NCBI GenBank assembly: GCA_958510875.1 | Contig: OY294068.1 | Span: 177,537,411-177,601,410 of the forward strand | From: Endomychus coccineus | Taxonomy: Eukaryota; Arthropoda; Insecta; Coleoptera; Endomychidae | DNA: 64,000 bases | Direction: 5' to 3' | Shown: positions 47,700-58,264 of the stretch, piece by piece | Position numbering within the stretch: position 1 is the stretch's first letter | Layout: every line of letters begins with the position of its first letter | Notes under the pieces: model-generated | What the model was told of the DNA's origin: nothing | Database searches by the model: none | Seen by the model: only the letters and a program-made list of their open reading frames with translations | Program-made: the position numbers and the translations under genes

Positions 47700-48836
47700 A
47701 GGACATTCTGATTAAGGTGTGATAGTGAACGAAGTCTACATACAGGACCACGCCAAACTAAAGGTTTGGAAGTGTTAGTGTGAATCAATCGATATCCTTA
47801 CATCAGGAGAACAAGAGCTAAAATGATCTGTAGAAGCCATTCAGGACTCAGGGGTGAAAGCCGCAAGACATTCTGATCAACACATAATGATCGATTGATA
47901 TAATGTAATTTTAAATGATTATTTCCCACTATGTGATAGAGAATGAAGTCTTCATTCAGGACGACGCTAAACTTGAAGTTTGGAAGCGTTAGTGTGAATC
48001 AATCGGTATCCTTACATTACGAGAACGAGAGCTAAAATGATCGGTAGAAGCCGTTCAGAACTCAGAGGTAAGAGCCGCAAGACATTCTGACGAACACATA
48101 ATGGCCGATTGATATAATAATATAATTTTGAATAATTTTCTTTCCACTATGTGATACTAAATGAAGTCTACATTCAGGTCGACGCTAAACTCAAGTCTTG
48201 GAATCGTTAGCGTGAATCAATCGGTATCCTTACATTAGGAGAACGAGAGCTAAAATGATCGGTAGAAGCCGTTCAGAACTCAGAGGTAAGAGCCGCAAGA
48301 CATTCTGAGCAACATGTAATGGCCGATTGATATAATATAATTTTAAATGATTATCTTTCCACTATGTGATACTGAATGAAGTCTACATTCAGGATGACGC
48401 TGAACTTGAGGCTTGGAAGCGTCAGTGTGAATCAATCGGCATCCTTACATTAGGAGAACGAGAGCTGAAATGATCGGCAGAAGCCGTTCAGAACTCAGAG
48501 GTAAAAGCCGCGAGACATTCTGATCAACACATCATGGCCGTTTGATATAATATAATTTTAAATGATCCACTATGTGATGATGGATGGAGACATCTCTACG
48601 TTCAGGACGACGTTGAACTAAATGTTTGGAAGCATCAGTATTCTTACATTAGGGGAACGAAAGGTAAAATGAACGGTAGAAGCCGTTCAGGGGCAATAGC
48701 CGCAGAAGATATTCTGATCAACACGTAATGGCCGATTGATATGATATCATTTCAAATAATTATGTTTCCACTATGTGATAGGGAATGAAGTCTACATTCA
48801 GGACGAGCTGAACTAAAGGTTTGGAAGCGTTAGTGT
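47700..48836. repeat. Satellite-like tandem array, five units of ~200-218 bp
   Basis: CCACTATGTGATA recurs at 47926, 48144, 48359, 48567 and 48768, and a variant starts the array near 47712, giving periods of about 214, 218, 215, 208 and 201. Each unit holds GAATGAAGTCTACATTCAGG, TTGGAAGCGTTAGTGTGAATC, TCGGTATCCTTACATTA, GAACGAGAGCTAAAATGATC, AGAAGCCGTTCAG and CCGATTGATATAATAT. Later units shorten by small deletions. The array ends within a unit at about 48836. Confidence 0.92.
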
Positions 48837-48839
48837 GCT

Positions 48840-49292
48840 GACACGTATCTGAGAACATCAACCATAATAATAGAGCACGTTTTCTCTTCAAAAAATATTA
48901 CATTCGTAGTGGATGTAAAGTCGACAACATTTGTGAAATACGATTCTCTCTATAACATACTTTGCGCTCATAAAGAAAAAATAATGGCTTATATGAACTA
49001 AGAGGAATGTATAATATGAACATTCTCTGTTCTCCACGGAAAACTCCGGATAATTTTATTGAATATATGATAAACGATTTCTACGGATGTCCGAAAAGAA
49101 TATTCCTGCTTTTATTGTGGTGTCATTCACGAGTCTCCAAGGGATGTAGAACAACTCATCAGAATGTAACGAAATATGACAGTTTGCTTGAGTTTGGTCA
49201 TTCTACGAAACGAGATTTGGGAGAATCAATCAGTTTCTTTATTACCATTTGGATGAATGTTATTACTTTGTTCTAAATAGATCTGAACAACA
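48840..49292. other. AT-rich stretch, nothing recognised
   Basis: An 89-codon plus frame (49007-49276) has no recognised motif. Confidence 0.4.
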
Positions 49293-49300
49293 TTACTTTT

Positions 49301-50836
49301 CAGTGGCGGCTCGTGAATTTTTGAGAGAGGAGGCTGGACATAAAACGTTTTTCTAAAAATATACTCTATTCACAGCCTTTTAACCTTTGCACAGCGACCG
49401 TACCAGCTACTTCAGTGACAAAATTGATTGTTACCCAGCAAGAACCAACGTGGAGGTATAGAGTTTCTCTTGACAAAACATTTTTTTGTTCGTTTTTTGT
49501 CTTTTATTTTTTGGATTTCAAATATTTTTTCTTTTTTTTGGAATTTTTCATATTTTGTTTTTTTTTAAATTAATTTTATTAACTTTTTTATATATTAACG
49601 GAATTCTACGGTCTTTAGTTTGCAAAAAATGATCAATAATATTATCAAAAAATTTATCATTTTGTGTTTTACTAAATCTTTTACAATAGATATTAATTAA
49701 GTTAGTTTTAATTCGTTTGAGAGTAGAAAATGATCTCTCCACCGAAGCCGACGTGACAAAAATGGTGACTGTCAAACAAAGTAGTTTATAAAACAGAGGT
49801 AAAACTTGCAAATCATTGTCTATCATATATTTTATCATATCGGCGTATATAACGCATAATTCATTGTGCAGTGCTATTGTATCAAAAAATTTATATTTCA
49901 GAACTAAGTTATACAAAAAACTTCAATTCATGTAAGTAAATCGGAAAATCGAATCTCAATTTGACCTTTGATAGTATCTAAAATTTCATAAGAAAAGTGT
50001 TTATAATGTAGTTTCTTGTCTACCAAATTATACGTTTTCCTCCTTTGACAATATTCTGTTTACCGGTTAATTTAAACTTAATACTGGATGTAATATGTTC
50101 CTGCAATTTTTCATGTCTGTCTATACCACGAGCTGAATTTTTCAAATCATCATAACCCAAGTGCCCCCAACATGAAGTTGTATCAGATGTAAATAGCGAA
50201 CAATACCAGCAATATAATTTATTGTGTACCTCAGATCCCGTTAACCTTAAATATTTTTTACAATTATCAGTATCAAATCATCGATTTTGAAACATACCTG
50301 TCATCACTAATCTTATCAGCAACTAAATCACTACTCAGTTTAACGTTTAATAACGAAAGAACTCTTTGTTAATAACTCACCAAACGACCGAACAGATAAA
50401 TTATAACTTAACCTTACATCGCTTCACGAAACAAAAACAACAACTGCCAGAGCACGTGTCGAAGTTTGCAGCCGCGCCAAGTAATCGTATTTCATACGAC
50501 CGCCGGGCAACGAGGTCTATACCTCGTTGCCGCCGGGAGCGTACGAGAAGCTAGCCTCCATAGAAGTTGCCATATTCGCTGTTTTACCCTATTTGTGAAT
50601 TGAACTGGTTGGAAAAACGGCAACTGTGTTGACCACACGTATTTAGCGTTTGAGATATATAGAGAATCTAGCCTCTGACCACTGTTGCCGGATTGAAAAT
50701 AACTACTGAGAACGGGGAATTAATTGTAAAATTTAAAGAATTATCAGAGAAACAGGAAATAAAATGGAGAATGATCATTAAGATAAATTGGTGAGGAGGC
50801 TGAGCCTCCTTAGCCTCCTTCGAGGAGCCGCCACTG
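49301..50836 (-). mobile_element. hAT element (ZMYM1-like transposase) deletion derivative
   Basis: Begins CAGTGGCGGCTCGTGAA at 49301 and ends GAGGAGCCGCCACTG at 50836, inverted ends typical of hAT elements. It is flanked by a perfect 8-bp target duplication, TTACTTTT (49293-49300 and 50837-50844). Between them, minus-strand sequence encodes an N-terminal TTF-type zinc-finger part and the C-terminal dimerisation part of the transposase, with the catalytic middle missing. At 1.54 kb it is a non-autonomous deletion product. Confidence 0.92.
49548..50270 (-). pseudogene. hAT transposase, internally deleted (TTF zinc finger + dimerisation domain)
   Basis: Minus strand: LTGSEVHNKLYCWYCSLFTSDTTSCWGHLGYDDLKNSARGIDRHEKLQEHITSS (about 50250-50085) is the TTF-type zinc finger of ZMYM1-like hAT transposases (paired CxxC, W..G..D...L, then H..S..H). 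It leads into LVDKKLHYKHFSYEILDTIKGQIEIRFSDLL and a stop near 49940. The final frame (49916-49548) contains FYKLLCLTVTIFVTSASVERSFSTLKRIKTNL, the hAT C-terminal dimerisation signature (S.SVERSFS.LK.IKT). The catalytic region between them is deleted. Confidence 0.85.
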
Positions 50837-50844
50837 TTACTTTT

Positions 50845-51520
50845 ATCACCGACTGCTCGAAAATAGACCTATTGAGTTATTACGTCATCGATTTTTATTC
50901 GCGACTCATTACCCCACTAGTAATAAAATAGGGTCATTATCTATTCAAACATTCGTAGATAAATGTCGTTGGAACTCCAGTTTCATCTACTGTTGTCCAT
51001 AACTATTCTTTAGTGGGAACTGAAATATCTTTTTCGGTTTTCGGCTTTCGAACGAATTTGTTGTTAATCGATTTCTGATTTCTTACTTTTTTTCTCAAAT
51101 TATTGTTCCTTGTTGAAACCTCCTCCAATGGTGCCCAAAATACTGCGGCCGGAAAGACGTATTGTGCTTGTCCCCAGGTGATGACTCCAGTTATTCATAA
51201 GGTTCCCATTTGCTTGATCTCTCTTTGAATAGTTTGGATTTCAGTCTAGTTTTTGATCATAGCCTCATCCGCTGCTTGTTCGAATTGTTTCACAACGGTG
51301 CTATAGCCAATGGTCCGATTCGAAATATTTTTGTAGAATCCCTTGTATGGCCAATAGTTCTCTTTCTCTCTCTTCTTTATCTCTTCACTGAGTTTCCTAA
51401 TTTTACCTCTTTTAGGAAATTCAGATTGTTCTCTAGAACGATGGTCTGGATCTTCGGTTTGTTGAATTCACATTGGGGTGTTATCTGATCAGTTTCCATT
51501 GAAGCCCTATGTAAGATATT
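50845..51520. other. Unassigned stretch
   Basis: A 92-codon frame at 51210-51488 has no recognised motif. No repeat was identified. Confidence 0.35.
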
Positions 51521-51529
51521 TTGCTATGG

Positions 51530-51995
51530 TCCTTGGTTGAGCCTGTGCACCTCCTGCAATGCGTAGCGGAAGCAGATCCCGCAGAGTTTCCATAGCCGCT
51601 GTCAGTGTTGTGCGTATCTCCTCCATCACTGCTCAGTTTCCTCTGTTTGATTATTTGCTGGGGCTAATGATATCTTATTTTTATTATATACGCAATTGTC
51701 TTTCCGATAGCCTTGGCCTACAATGAGTGTATCATCCTCAACTACACTCCCCATTCAATGTTAAACATACGCCAACAGTTTCAGAGGGCCTTGATAACTT
51801 CGTTTGTGATTTTCTAAATACCTCAGTTCCCTTTCTAGGATTAGTCCCACATACATTAACTGGACCGTGAGCTCTATTTGGTGGCCTTCCATCAATGCTG
51901 TCTTAACTGTTTCTAGGTTTCTTTTCATTGGGAAGGCCACAATAGCAATTTTGTTCTAATTCACAGTTAGTCCTGCCTAAGTGAATCAATTCTCG
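51530..51995 (-). pseudogene. R1/I-like LINE RT fragment
   Basis: Minus strand near 51965-51790: KIAIVAFPMKRNLETVKTALMEGHQIELTVQLMYVGLILERELRYLENH. This matches the stretch after YADD in R1/I-like ORF2 (KTEIVLFTRKRN...P.LxGxxIxLxxxVKYLGLxLDxxLxWxxH). Downstream frames are too decayed to read. A separate copy from the LINE at 26915-28290 and from the piece at 6090-6625. Confidence 0.6.
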
Positions 51996-51999
51996 GTAA

Positions 52000-52630
52000 C
52001 GTCTAGTTTATTTTTAAGTATTGATGATGATTCATCTAAGATGGGAATTTTCAATTCGACCTCTTATACTTGTACCTTACAACCACTATGTGAAGCTTTC
52101 ACACACCCATGCATTCCTCAGATACAATACTTTCATCTGATAATAATCGCTTGGAACAATAACCTCCACATACTCAGAAACTGGCATTAAGATCAAAAGC
52201 GATATTTTAGCATAGTAGCATATAGAAAAGTATATACATTCCTCATTTCCAATATTTTATTCATTGGAAAAAACTCCTATTTCCGAAATATGTCAACTAG
52301 ATTCATTTCATCGATGCTTCTGGATATCAAAAAAAAAATAGATCCTACTCCCTTGGGCTTTCGAATCAGGAGATGTATGGAAGACATAATGTTCTGATAT
52401 TGAGCCAGAATCATTTGAAGGGAAAAACTCCTCAAGTGGAGGACAATTCAGGTTGAAATCAAATTTTTTTGAGAACATAAGATTGTCTTCAATGAAGAGC
52501 TCTCATATCTATTGAAAAAAATTAGGAAATTTCGAGCTATTTCTATAGCCTCGCCATTTTTCTAGATGATTTGTTCTTCATCTATGCTCCTGATCACCAC
52601 CAATAGCATGATGGTCATTCAGAAAACTGG
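52000..52630. other. AT-rich stretch, nothing recognised
   Basis: No recognised coding or repeat signal between the two LINE pieces. Confidence 0.35.
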
Positions 52631-52634
52631 TTCT

Positions 52635-53190
52635 TAAAAAAATGGGTTCTCTTATCCGTGCCAAGAGTTACTTTATATCTCAGCAGCTCCACCCTGTCCT
52701 GGTAAATTGTTCACATGTTTGGAGTTCGGCTCCAAAACATACGCTGAAGCTCTTGGATTCTACCTAGAAGAAAGCTATTCGTCTGATTGACCATGTCGTA
52801 CTTACGAATTCATTGTCTTTTCTAGAACATCTAGAAAGGTTGGCGAAATCTCCCTTTTCTATAGATATTTTCATGGTCGGTGTTTGTCAGAAATCCTGTC
52901 TGTTGTTCCACAATAATGGATTTCAGATGAGCGGACTAGACGAGCTCAAGCAAGTCACTCTTCATTGTCTAGTTTGAGACCTGCCGAACTTCTTCCTACC
53001 ACACTTCATTTTTCTATCGAACGGCGAAGTTGTCAAACTTATCGCCTAGTGAGGTCTTTCTCCATACCTATTGTCTTCAAGCCTTCAAGAAAAGTTTTAA
53101 TGACTATCTCCTCTTTACCAACACTCCACCGCTGGCTCACATGAACATCATAGGCTTTCTTCACGTGTAGTATTCGCATGATGGAAGTAA
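52635..53190 (+). pseudogene. Jockey-like LINE C-terminal remnant
   Basis: Plus-strand frames: IRAKSYFISQQLHPVLVNCSHVWSSAPKHTLKLLDST, KKAIRLIDHVVLTNSLSFLEHLERLA and a decayed end with RTRRAQASHSSLSSLRPAELLPTTLHFSIERRSCQTYRLVRSFSIPIV. This is the tail of Jockey-group ORF2 (RPSLEYCSHVWGGAPK, RAIRLID, SLEHRRxVA). The 3' end shares CCAACA.TCCACCGC.GGCT with the remnant ending at 23320, indicating the same LINE family. Frameshifted and 5'-truncated. Confidence 0.75.
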
Positions 53191-53194
53191 TATT

Positions 53195-54185
53195 ATTGTT
53201 GCTTAGGAAATACATGAATAATAGATTAATCTCATTTTTACGTACACTGTAGATTTAAAAAATTTATAGTGAAAAAGAATTTTCTGTGCTTTCAGTATGG
53301 GTAAAAAGTGGCACACAATTCCCAGTAGATGTACATAAATTGTTCCTACTTAATCAATCTTGTATATCACATCCCTTGGAGGTGGTTGTTCGTACTCTAT
53401 CCATGTTATGAAAATTTTACTACATAAATATTGAGGGGAGTGAAAAGGTCAACTCCAATATTTAGAATGACTGTATCACATGTTGTGTTCCATATGGCCT
53501 CATCTTCAAGGTTTCCGAATATCCTTTTGTGTTATTGTCAATAAACATCTCTTACAGAATGATGATGGCTGATAGTTCTAATTCAACGATATTCCCATAG
53601 ATTTGTGTTCTCGTGAAGTCGAGAGTATCTTTAATGAAACGATGCATTTTTTACTGCATCTCATGAATTTGAAATATACTCGTAATTATTCAGTTGCAAG
53701 ACGACTATTCTGTTTCGAAATTAGTTTCACTCTCTCTGTAATTATCCAGGATAGTTCCTTTGTCAATTGTGAATGAAGATGTTAATGTAATTTTAATTCG
53801 AAATTTAACGCGTGAAAAATAAAATACAATCTAATTCTATTTCGGGAAGAGTTCTCCTCGCGAACATCTGGCTTTGACAGTGAAAAGTTTTGGATTAATT
53901 ATCTCCTCACTATCTCTGCTTTATACTTCTTGTTTCTTTAATCAGATATGGTAGCATTTCTCTTGAGTCATCCTAATTAAATTAATCTTAGAATGAACTC
54001 TGTGAATCCGGGTGTAACTTGGAACTGTCAGTCTATAATGGTTACCATTTATATATCGCGTTGAGGAAGATGTCTTGATTTGATAGAACATATAAGTCAT
54101 GATAACCCCAGTAGCACATCTTCTATTCCTACCAAATCTCACACCTGGCAGGAGTCAGAATTATCTCAAAGAAGTAATTATTGGA
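53195..54185. other. AT-rich stretch, nothing recognised
   Basis: No coding motif. Ends at the target duplication of the MITE at 54197. Confidence 0.4.
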
Positions 54186-54196
54186 TTAGGTAGAAT

Positions 54197-54483
54197 CACG
54201 GTCGTATATACAGGTCTGGAAACTCAAGGCTGTTCCCTATGTGAGAAGTGAGTCCGCTAAGCGTCATCTGTTGCGTAGAACCAAAAGGGTGGCACATGAG
54301 TTGAGGGATGTTCTCTGGCACGTATACGACCGTGTTTGGACGATATGGTGCCTAATCCTGACATCCTGACAACATACTTCGATCCATGCGCCAGTTGGTG
54401 GCTGAGCGAGGGACTGCGAGATTAGCGACATGTGAGAGACTCATGTCAAACATAGAGTTTCCAGACCTGTATTTACGACCGTG
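54197..54483. mobile_element. MITE, 287 bp, with 8-bp target duplication
   Basis: Inverted ends: CACGGTCGTATATACAGGTC at 54197 and, inverted, GACCTGTATTTACGACCGTG ending at 54483, continuing into TGGAAACTC/GAGTTTCCA (about 29-bp TIR). Flanked by GGTAGAAT at 54189-54196 and 54484-54491, a perfect 8-bp duplication as made by hAT transposases. No coding capacity. Confidence 0.9.
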
Positions 54484-54633
54484 GGTAGAATTGTATGATG
54501 AATGTATTGTCAAACCACAGAAAAACGTTTTAACCTCAAAAAGGAATCACTGGATATTTTAAAATAGGATGTTTGAAGAGATTGTTCGTTGTTCGTTACC
54601 ATAGCAACTGCTAGCTAGCTCACAAATGTGTTA

Positions 54634-55427
54634 TACCGGGACATCAAAAAGCATCTTGGTCAAGAGTGGTTGTGGAATCTAAAACGTGTGTCTTTACTTG
54701 TGTCAAATTAATTAATTTGAAGTTTCTAAAAGTGCGAAATTTTGCCATTTTATACGAATGTTATAACACTCAGAAGTCTCTAGCGCTTCAGACTCCGGAA
54801 TTTTCACTTGGCCTATCGAAATTAGAAGGTTCGAATTATCTAAAAACATAATTGCATGAACGCCAGACGTCCTATGTAATTAGCTACGGACGAAATCATT
54901 TTGACGTTTCCCTCGAGAAGCTCTCTACGCGTCAGTTGAGACCTGAGAGTACCTGCTTCTATTTCAATTAAATTTTCCTATTTAAACGGAATTTTTGGAA
55001 AAAAGAAGGGCCGTCGGGTGCGTATCGCGACTAAATCTTACTACATGGAGCGAAAACGGTACGCAAAAAGCCCTCTTAAAGAAGTTCTATGTTCCAAACT
55101 TTTGCACTTTTCCAACTAGCGAGTTCCGGCTTTTCACGTGAACGTCATTCCATTTATCGAAAATTAACTATTTTAAAACCATTTTCGACCCGGTTTGTGG
55201 CTATCCCGACCTTTTAAAAGCTTCAAAGTTAACATTTCGACAATTTTTATTACTATATTAATTTGTATTCATTATTGTTTTACAACTGGAATAAATAAGT
55301 ATGAAATTTGTAGGTTATTGATGATGTCAGTGTGACAGTGACATAATTATTTCGAACGTAAACTAAGACATACGTTTTAGATTCCACAACCACCCTTGAC
55401 CAAGATACTTTTTGATATCCCGGTATA
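54634..55427. mobile_element. Inverted-repeat element of ~0.8 kb (TA-flanked, Tc1/mariner-like ends)
   Basis: TATACCGGGACATCAAAAAG and the following CATCTTGGTCAAGAGTGGTT, GTGGAATCTAAAACGT (54634-54687) are inverted at about 55372-55427 (ACGTTTTAGATTCCACAACC, CTTGACCAAGATAC, TTTTTGATATCCCGGTATA), giving a TIR of about 55 bp with a few mismatches. TA repeats at both ends suggest TA insertion, but the exact border is ambiguous because the end is palindromic. A 61-codon frame (54666-54851) lies within but shows no transposase motif. Confidence 0.8.
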
Positions 55428-55600
55428 ATAAAAAACATGATTTGAGGTAATTACAATTTAAATTAGAAATAAAAAATTAAGATCGAAAAATAGATACCAA
55501 AGGCTTTGAAGGCTCATAATTTATAAAATTCAATGATGGAAGCTATTAGTTTGTGATAATTTATCATATTGATTTGATATCACATATATTATAGAAACAA

Positions 55601-55644
55601 ATCGAGACTATGGTTTCTACACTAGCGTGTCATCTTCAAACGCC
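55601..55644 (-). ncRNA. Hammerhead ribozyme, PLE family 2 (mildly decayed)
   Basis: Minus strand: TTGAAGA (55633-55639; U in place of C3, otherwise a CUGANGA-type core), an extra T, GACAC (55627-55631) and GTGTA (55618-55622) as stem II with one broken pair and a GCTA loop, GAAA (55614-55617), then CCATAGTC forming a 2-bp stem III with a GTC triplet. Stem I (GGCGT against TCGAT) is mostly lost. Confidence 0.6.
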
Positions 55645-55818
55645 ATTCTGTTTGATGTCTTGATAACGTAAAATTCCCCATAATCCTCTTGTAGCTTCCT
55701 AGTATACCTCCGCATCAAAGTTTCCTAACCAAAATATTAACTGTACTTCATTACTTGTTATTTGTGTCTTATATTGTATCATACATACGCAAGATTATTC
55801 ATATTTTCATACATCAGT

Positions 55819-55862
55819 ATCGTTTGAAGTTGACACGCCAGTGTCGAAACTATAGTTACGAT
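55819..55862 (+). ncRNA. Hammerhead ribozyme, PLE family 2
   Basis: Stem I is perfect: ATCGT (55819-55823) and ACGAT (55858-55862). Core TTGAAGT (55824-55830) has U for C3 and U for A9. Then an extra T, stem II GACAC (55832-55836) and GTGTC (55841-55845) around GCCA, GAAA (55846-55849) and CTATAGTT, giving the 2-bp stem III and a GTT triplet. Stems are intact; the A9 change probably disables catalysis. Confidence 0.65.
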
Positions 55863-55934
55863 TTGTATAATATTTGTGACAAAAAACAGAGTAAAAGTGT
55901 TTTATTTTATTATATCATTATGATTTATAGGTAA

Positions 55935-56325
55935 CCTAATGAAATACAGACTTAATACGTTTGTGGTATTTGCTAATAATTGATCAAACAAACAAAACAT
56001 GTTTCAATTCTTTTATTATAGTTATCTGAGACAAAACTTCTGAATTAGTATTGAGTATCATGTTCTTCACGATTATACAATGTTGCCAGATTTCTTGCCT
56101 CGGGAATATCATGAATAAAATGTGCGTATTTTCCAGGAATAGTTTATCCGTTTACAGAGTAACACTTTTTTGTTTTTTCCTAAAACAATTTTGAGCCATA
56201 TTTAGTAATTGAATTTACTGCTCTCCTATTTTTGTTTCTTCCAGACCTACTTTTTTCAGTGACATCAATGTTCAAGGAAGTTCTCATCTGACAACAACTA
56301 CTTATGTTGGATCGCAGACGGTTTT
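55935..56325. other. AT-rich stretch between PLE pieces
   Basis: Possibly decayed PLE coding sequence, but no motif could be read. Confidence 0.3.
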
Positions 56326-56329
56326 TGCT

Positions 56330-56945
56330 CTTCAAAAAGTAACCACTTGATGTTCAGCCAGTTCGGTATATTTCAAGTTGTTCTGAATGTATATGATCCG
56401 ACCTTAATTCGTGCTCTGGAAATTTTTATATATGTGCCAACTTGTGTTGGAGCTAGTTTGAACAATTCAGAAAATAGCAAGCGATATGTCCAGATAGGTA
56501 CAGAGAGTAGTTCTCCCCAGAGAGTCATGTGTGGAGTCATTGTAACCATCAATTTGATTAGAAAAATGTTAATTATTCAAGTAAAGAAACCAACTATTAT
56601 AAAATATCTATCCTGGTGATGATTCACATGAAAAGTAACTCTAAGTCTATAAATCATAGGAAAAACGATTGATAAAATTTATAGTAATTTGATTTATTAA
56701 AACCCTCGCAGATTCTGACATGCGACTCCATTATGTTAAAAGTACATTCTAGGTAGAATGCTGAAATAACAATATTTCTACTACTCGTGTTTGTTTCGGA
56801 GACGTGAGAACTTTTAATTGGAAATAATGCGATAAGAACGCTTTATGCTTTATACAATTAGCTTAAAAAATCCCGTTTCAGACAGTGATACGTCTTCTGA
56901 TGATGGTCGTAAGATCGAAACGTGAGTGAAGACAAACAACCATAG
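56330..56945 (+). pseudogene. Penelope-like C-terminus plus hammerhead, remnant of the 60.6-kb family
   Basis: NSKRYVQIGTES (about 56474-56510) resembles the C.KRYIGQTGR core of the PLE endonuclease. GAAACCAACTATTATAAAAT...CTATCCTGG...GATGATTCA...AACTCTAAGTCT...AATCATAGG (56585-56665) aligns with 61968-62045 of the long PLE ORF. A hammerhead core follows at 56892-56933. Stops and indels make it non-functional. Confidence 0.72.
56892..56933 (+). ncRNA. Hammerhead ribozyme, PLE family 1 (cleavage site changed)
   Basis: Stem I GTCTT (56892-56896) pairs with AAGAC (56929-56933). Core CTGATGA 56897-56903, an extra T, stem II GGTC (56905-56908) with GATC (56913-56916; one G-U pair), GAAA 56917-56920, then CGTGAGTG. 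The base at the cleavage position is G (GTG rather than NUH), which is not a hammerhead-cleavable triplet. Otherwise intact. Confidence 0.75.
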
Positions 56946-56949
56946 TACA

Positions 56950-57830
56950 TATATGAAGAATTTGGATATACTTATGGAGAATCATGACAATTGGGATACT
57001 TCATCAGAATAATGAAATGAGGGCAATCATAATAGCTAACGCCATCTAAGATTTGATAGTGAAAGTCATCATAACCTCAAACATGGAACGGACACGTTTA
57101 ATTGTAGATTAATTGATTGATTTACACTATTTAGAATATAGGAATGCATCGTATATATTCTGGGTCCTCAAGAGTTGAACGATATGTATGAATAGCTGAT
57201 GAAGTGAGTAGTGCCTAGTTATGCCATGCTACAAGAATCCGTAGACGTCAGAAGTTCGGGAATTCTATAATAAGTATGTTGAAGTATGAGTGTGCAAAAA
57301 ATACCTATGCGGTTAGGTCGTAAAGTATAATGGAGGATTCAGCACCATCACCAAAAATGATATAGTAATCTGTAACAATTCCATAAATATCATAGACTGG
57401 ATCATTTATCAGAGAGGATTACAGAGGTCGGTGCTGTCAGTCGGGCGGAGTTTACGGCTAACTTAATGTCATCTCCACTACCACTGCCTCTAATAAAAAA
57501 GTTATTATAGGAACGTGCCTCTGCAGATCACAAATTCTCTACCCTTGGTGCACGTACAAATCCGCAGCCGCGAAAACTTCACACAGTATGGCTTTCTCTA
57601 TTCCGTACATTCTCAAAATGTCATCTTAAATAAACCTCAACACTAAATTATTCCACTATGGCTTGAGCGGGTGACAATATTTCACATATACATGAACACC
57701 TGTATATCTGGTTATGTTACCATTATTATTGTCACATTCATCAGACTTCGATATATATTTTCAACTCTGAATTATATACGTATGAAGTGGATTGGAAAAT
57801 TTGTATTCGATCCTCTAGCCCGGGCAACGC
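56950..57830. other. AT-rich stretch between PLE pieces, nothing recognised
   Basis: No coding motif or repeat match was found. Confidence 0.35.
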
Positions 57831-57935
57831 AGGGTATTACAACTAATATTTTTAACAAAGATTCTTGACCCAGTATGAATTATATATAAAAATTCTCTGG
57901 AAATAGGTCACATTAACACTCTGTTTTGAATTTTC

Positions 57936-57977
57936 GTCTTTACGTACGTTTCGGTCTCACGACCATCATCAGAAGAC
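57936..57977 (-). ncRNA. Hammerhead ribozyme, PLE family 1, intact core
   Basis: Minus strand, 5' to 3': stem I GTCTT (57973-57977), CTGATGA (57966-57972), an extra T, stem II GGTC (57961-57964), loop GTGA, GACC (57953-57956), GAAA (57949-57952), CGTACGTA (57941-57948: 2-bp stem III and GTA triplet), stem I AAGAC (57936-57940). Identical over these 42 positions to 62494-62535. All conserved hammerhead positions that I checked are present apart from the extra T between A9 and stem II. Confidence 0.82.
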
Positions 57978-58136
57978 TTATAATGTCACAAAGGGTTTAT
58001 TGAAACTAATTATAGCACAAGCGTCCATATCGCACAAATTTCAATCAAAAAAAAAGGCCACGCCGTCGAAACGAACAGAACCACGAATAATCGAAATTGT
58101 ATCGTTAGTTTCAATAAACCCTTTTTGACATAATAA

Positions 58137-58178
58137 GTCTTCTGATGATGGTCGTGAGACCGAAAAGTACGTGAAGAA
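58137..58178 (+). ncRNA. Hammerhead ribozyme, PLE family 1 (decayed 3' half)
   Basis: GTCTT 58137-58141, CTGATGA 58142-58148, stem II GGTC/GACC and GAAA 58162-58165 are intact. The following AGTACGTG has lost the C of stem III and the H17 base is G, and the stem I partner is AAGAA instead of AAGAC. Likely inactive. Confidence 0.72.
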
Positions 58179-58264
58179 GAAAATTTAAAACAGGTGAGTG
58201 TTAATGTGACCTATTTCCCGAGAATTTTTATATATAACTAATATTTTTATAATTTTAATCTGCA

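Larger units (their letters stand above)
55545..55930. repeat. PLE family-2 LTR-like sequence with a divergent hammerhead pair
   Basis: Two inverted hammerhead cores (55601-55644 minus; 55819-55862 plus) face outward, about 175 bp apart. Outside them lie ACATATATTATAGAAACAAATCG (left) and AATATTTGTGACAAAAAACAGAG (right), plus TTTATTTTATTATATCATTA. Parts are shared with 34735-34890. The layout parallels 57836-58260. Confidence 0.7.
57836..58260. repeat. PLE family-1 LTR-like inverted repeat with divergent hammerheads
   Basis: The left arm read on the minus strand and the right arm read on the plus strand share TAAGTCTTCTGATGATGGTC, GTGTTAATGTGACCTATTTC and GAGAATTTTTATATATAA. The left arm also carries the ATTCATACTGGGTCAAGAAT block that follows the hammerhead in the 60.6-kb element (62598-62617, with one difference). 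The arms face outward around about 160 bp of unique sequence that includes an A-run near 58048. Confidence 0.82.

Noticed and set aside
47700..48836. Regular repeats that could suggest a CRISPR array
   Set aside because: Units are 200-218 bp with no short-repeat/unique-spacer alternation, and the genome is eukaryotic.
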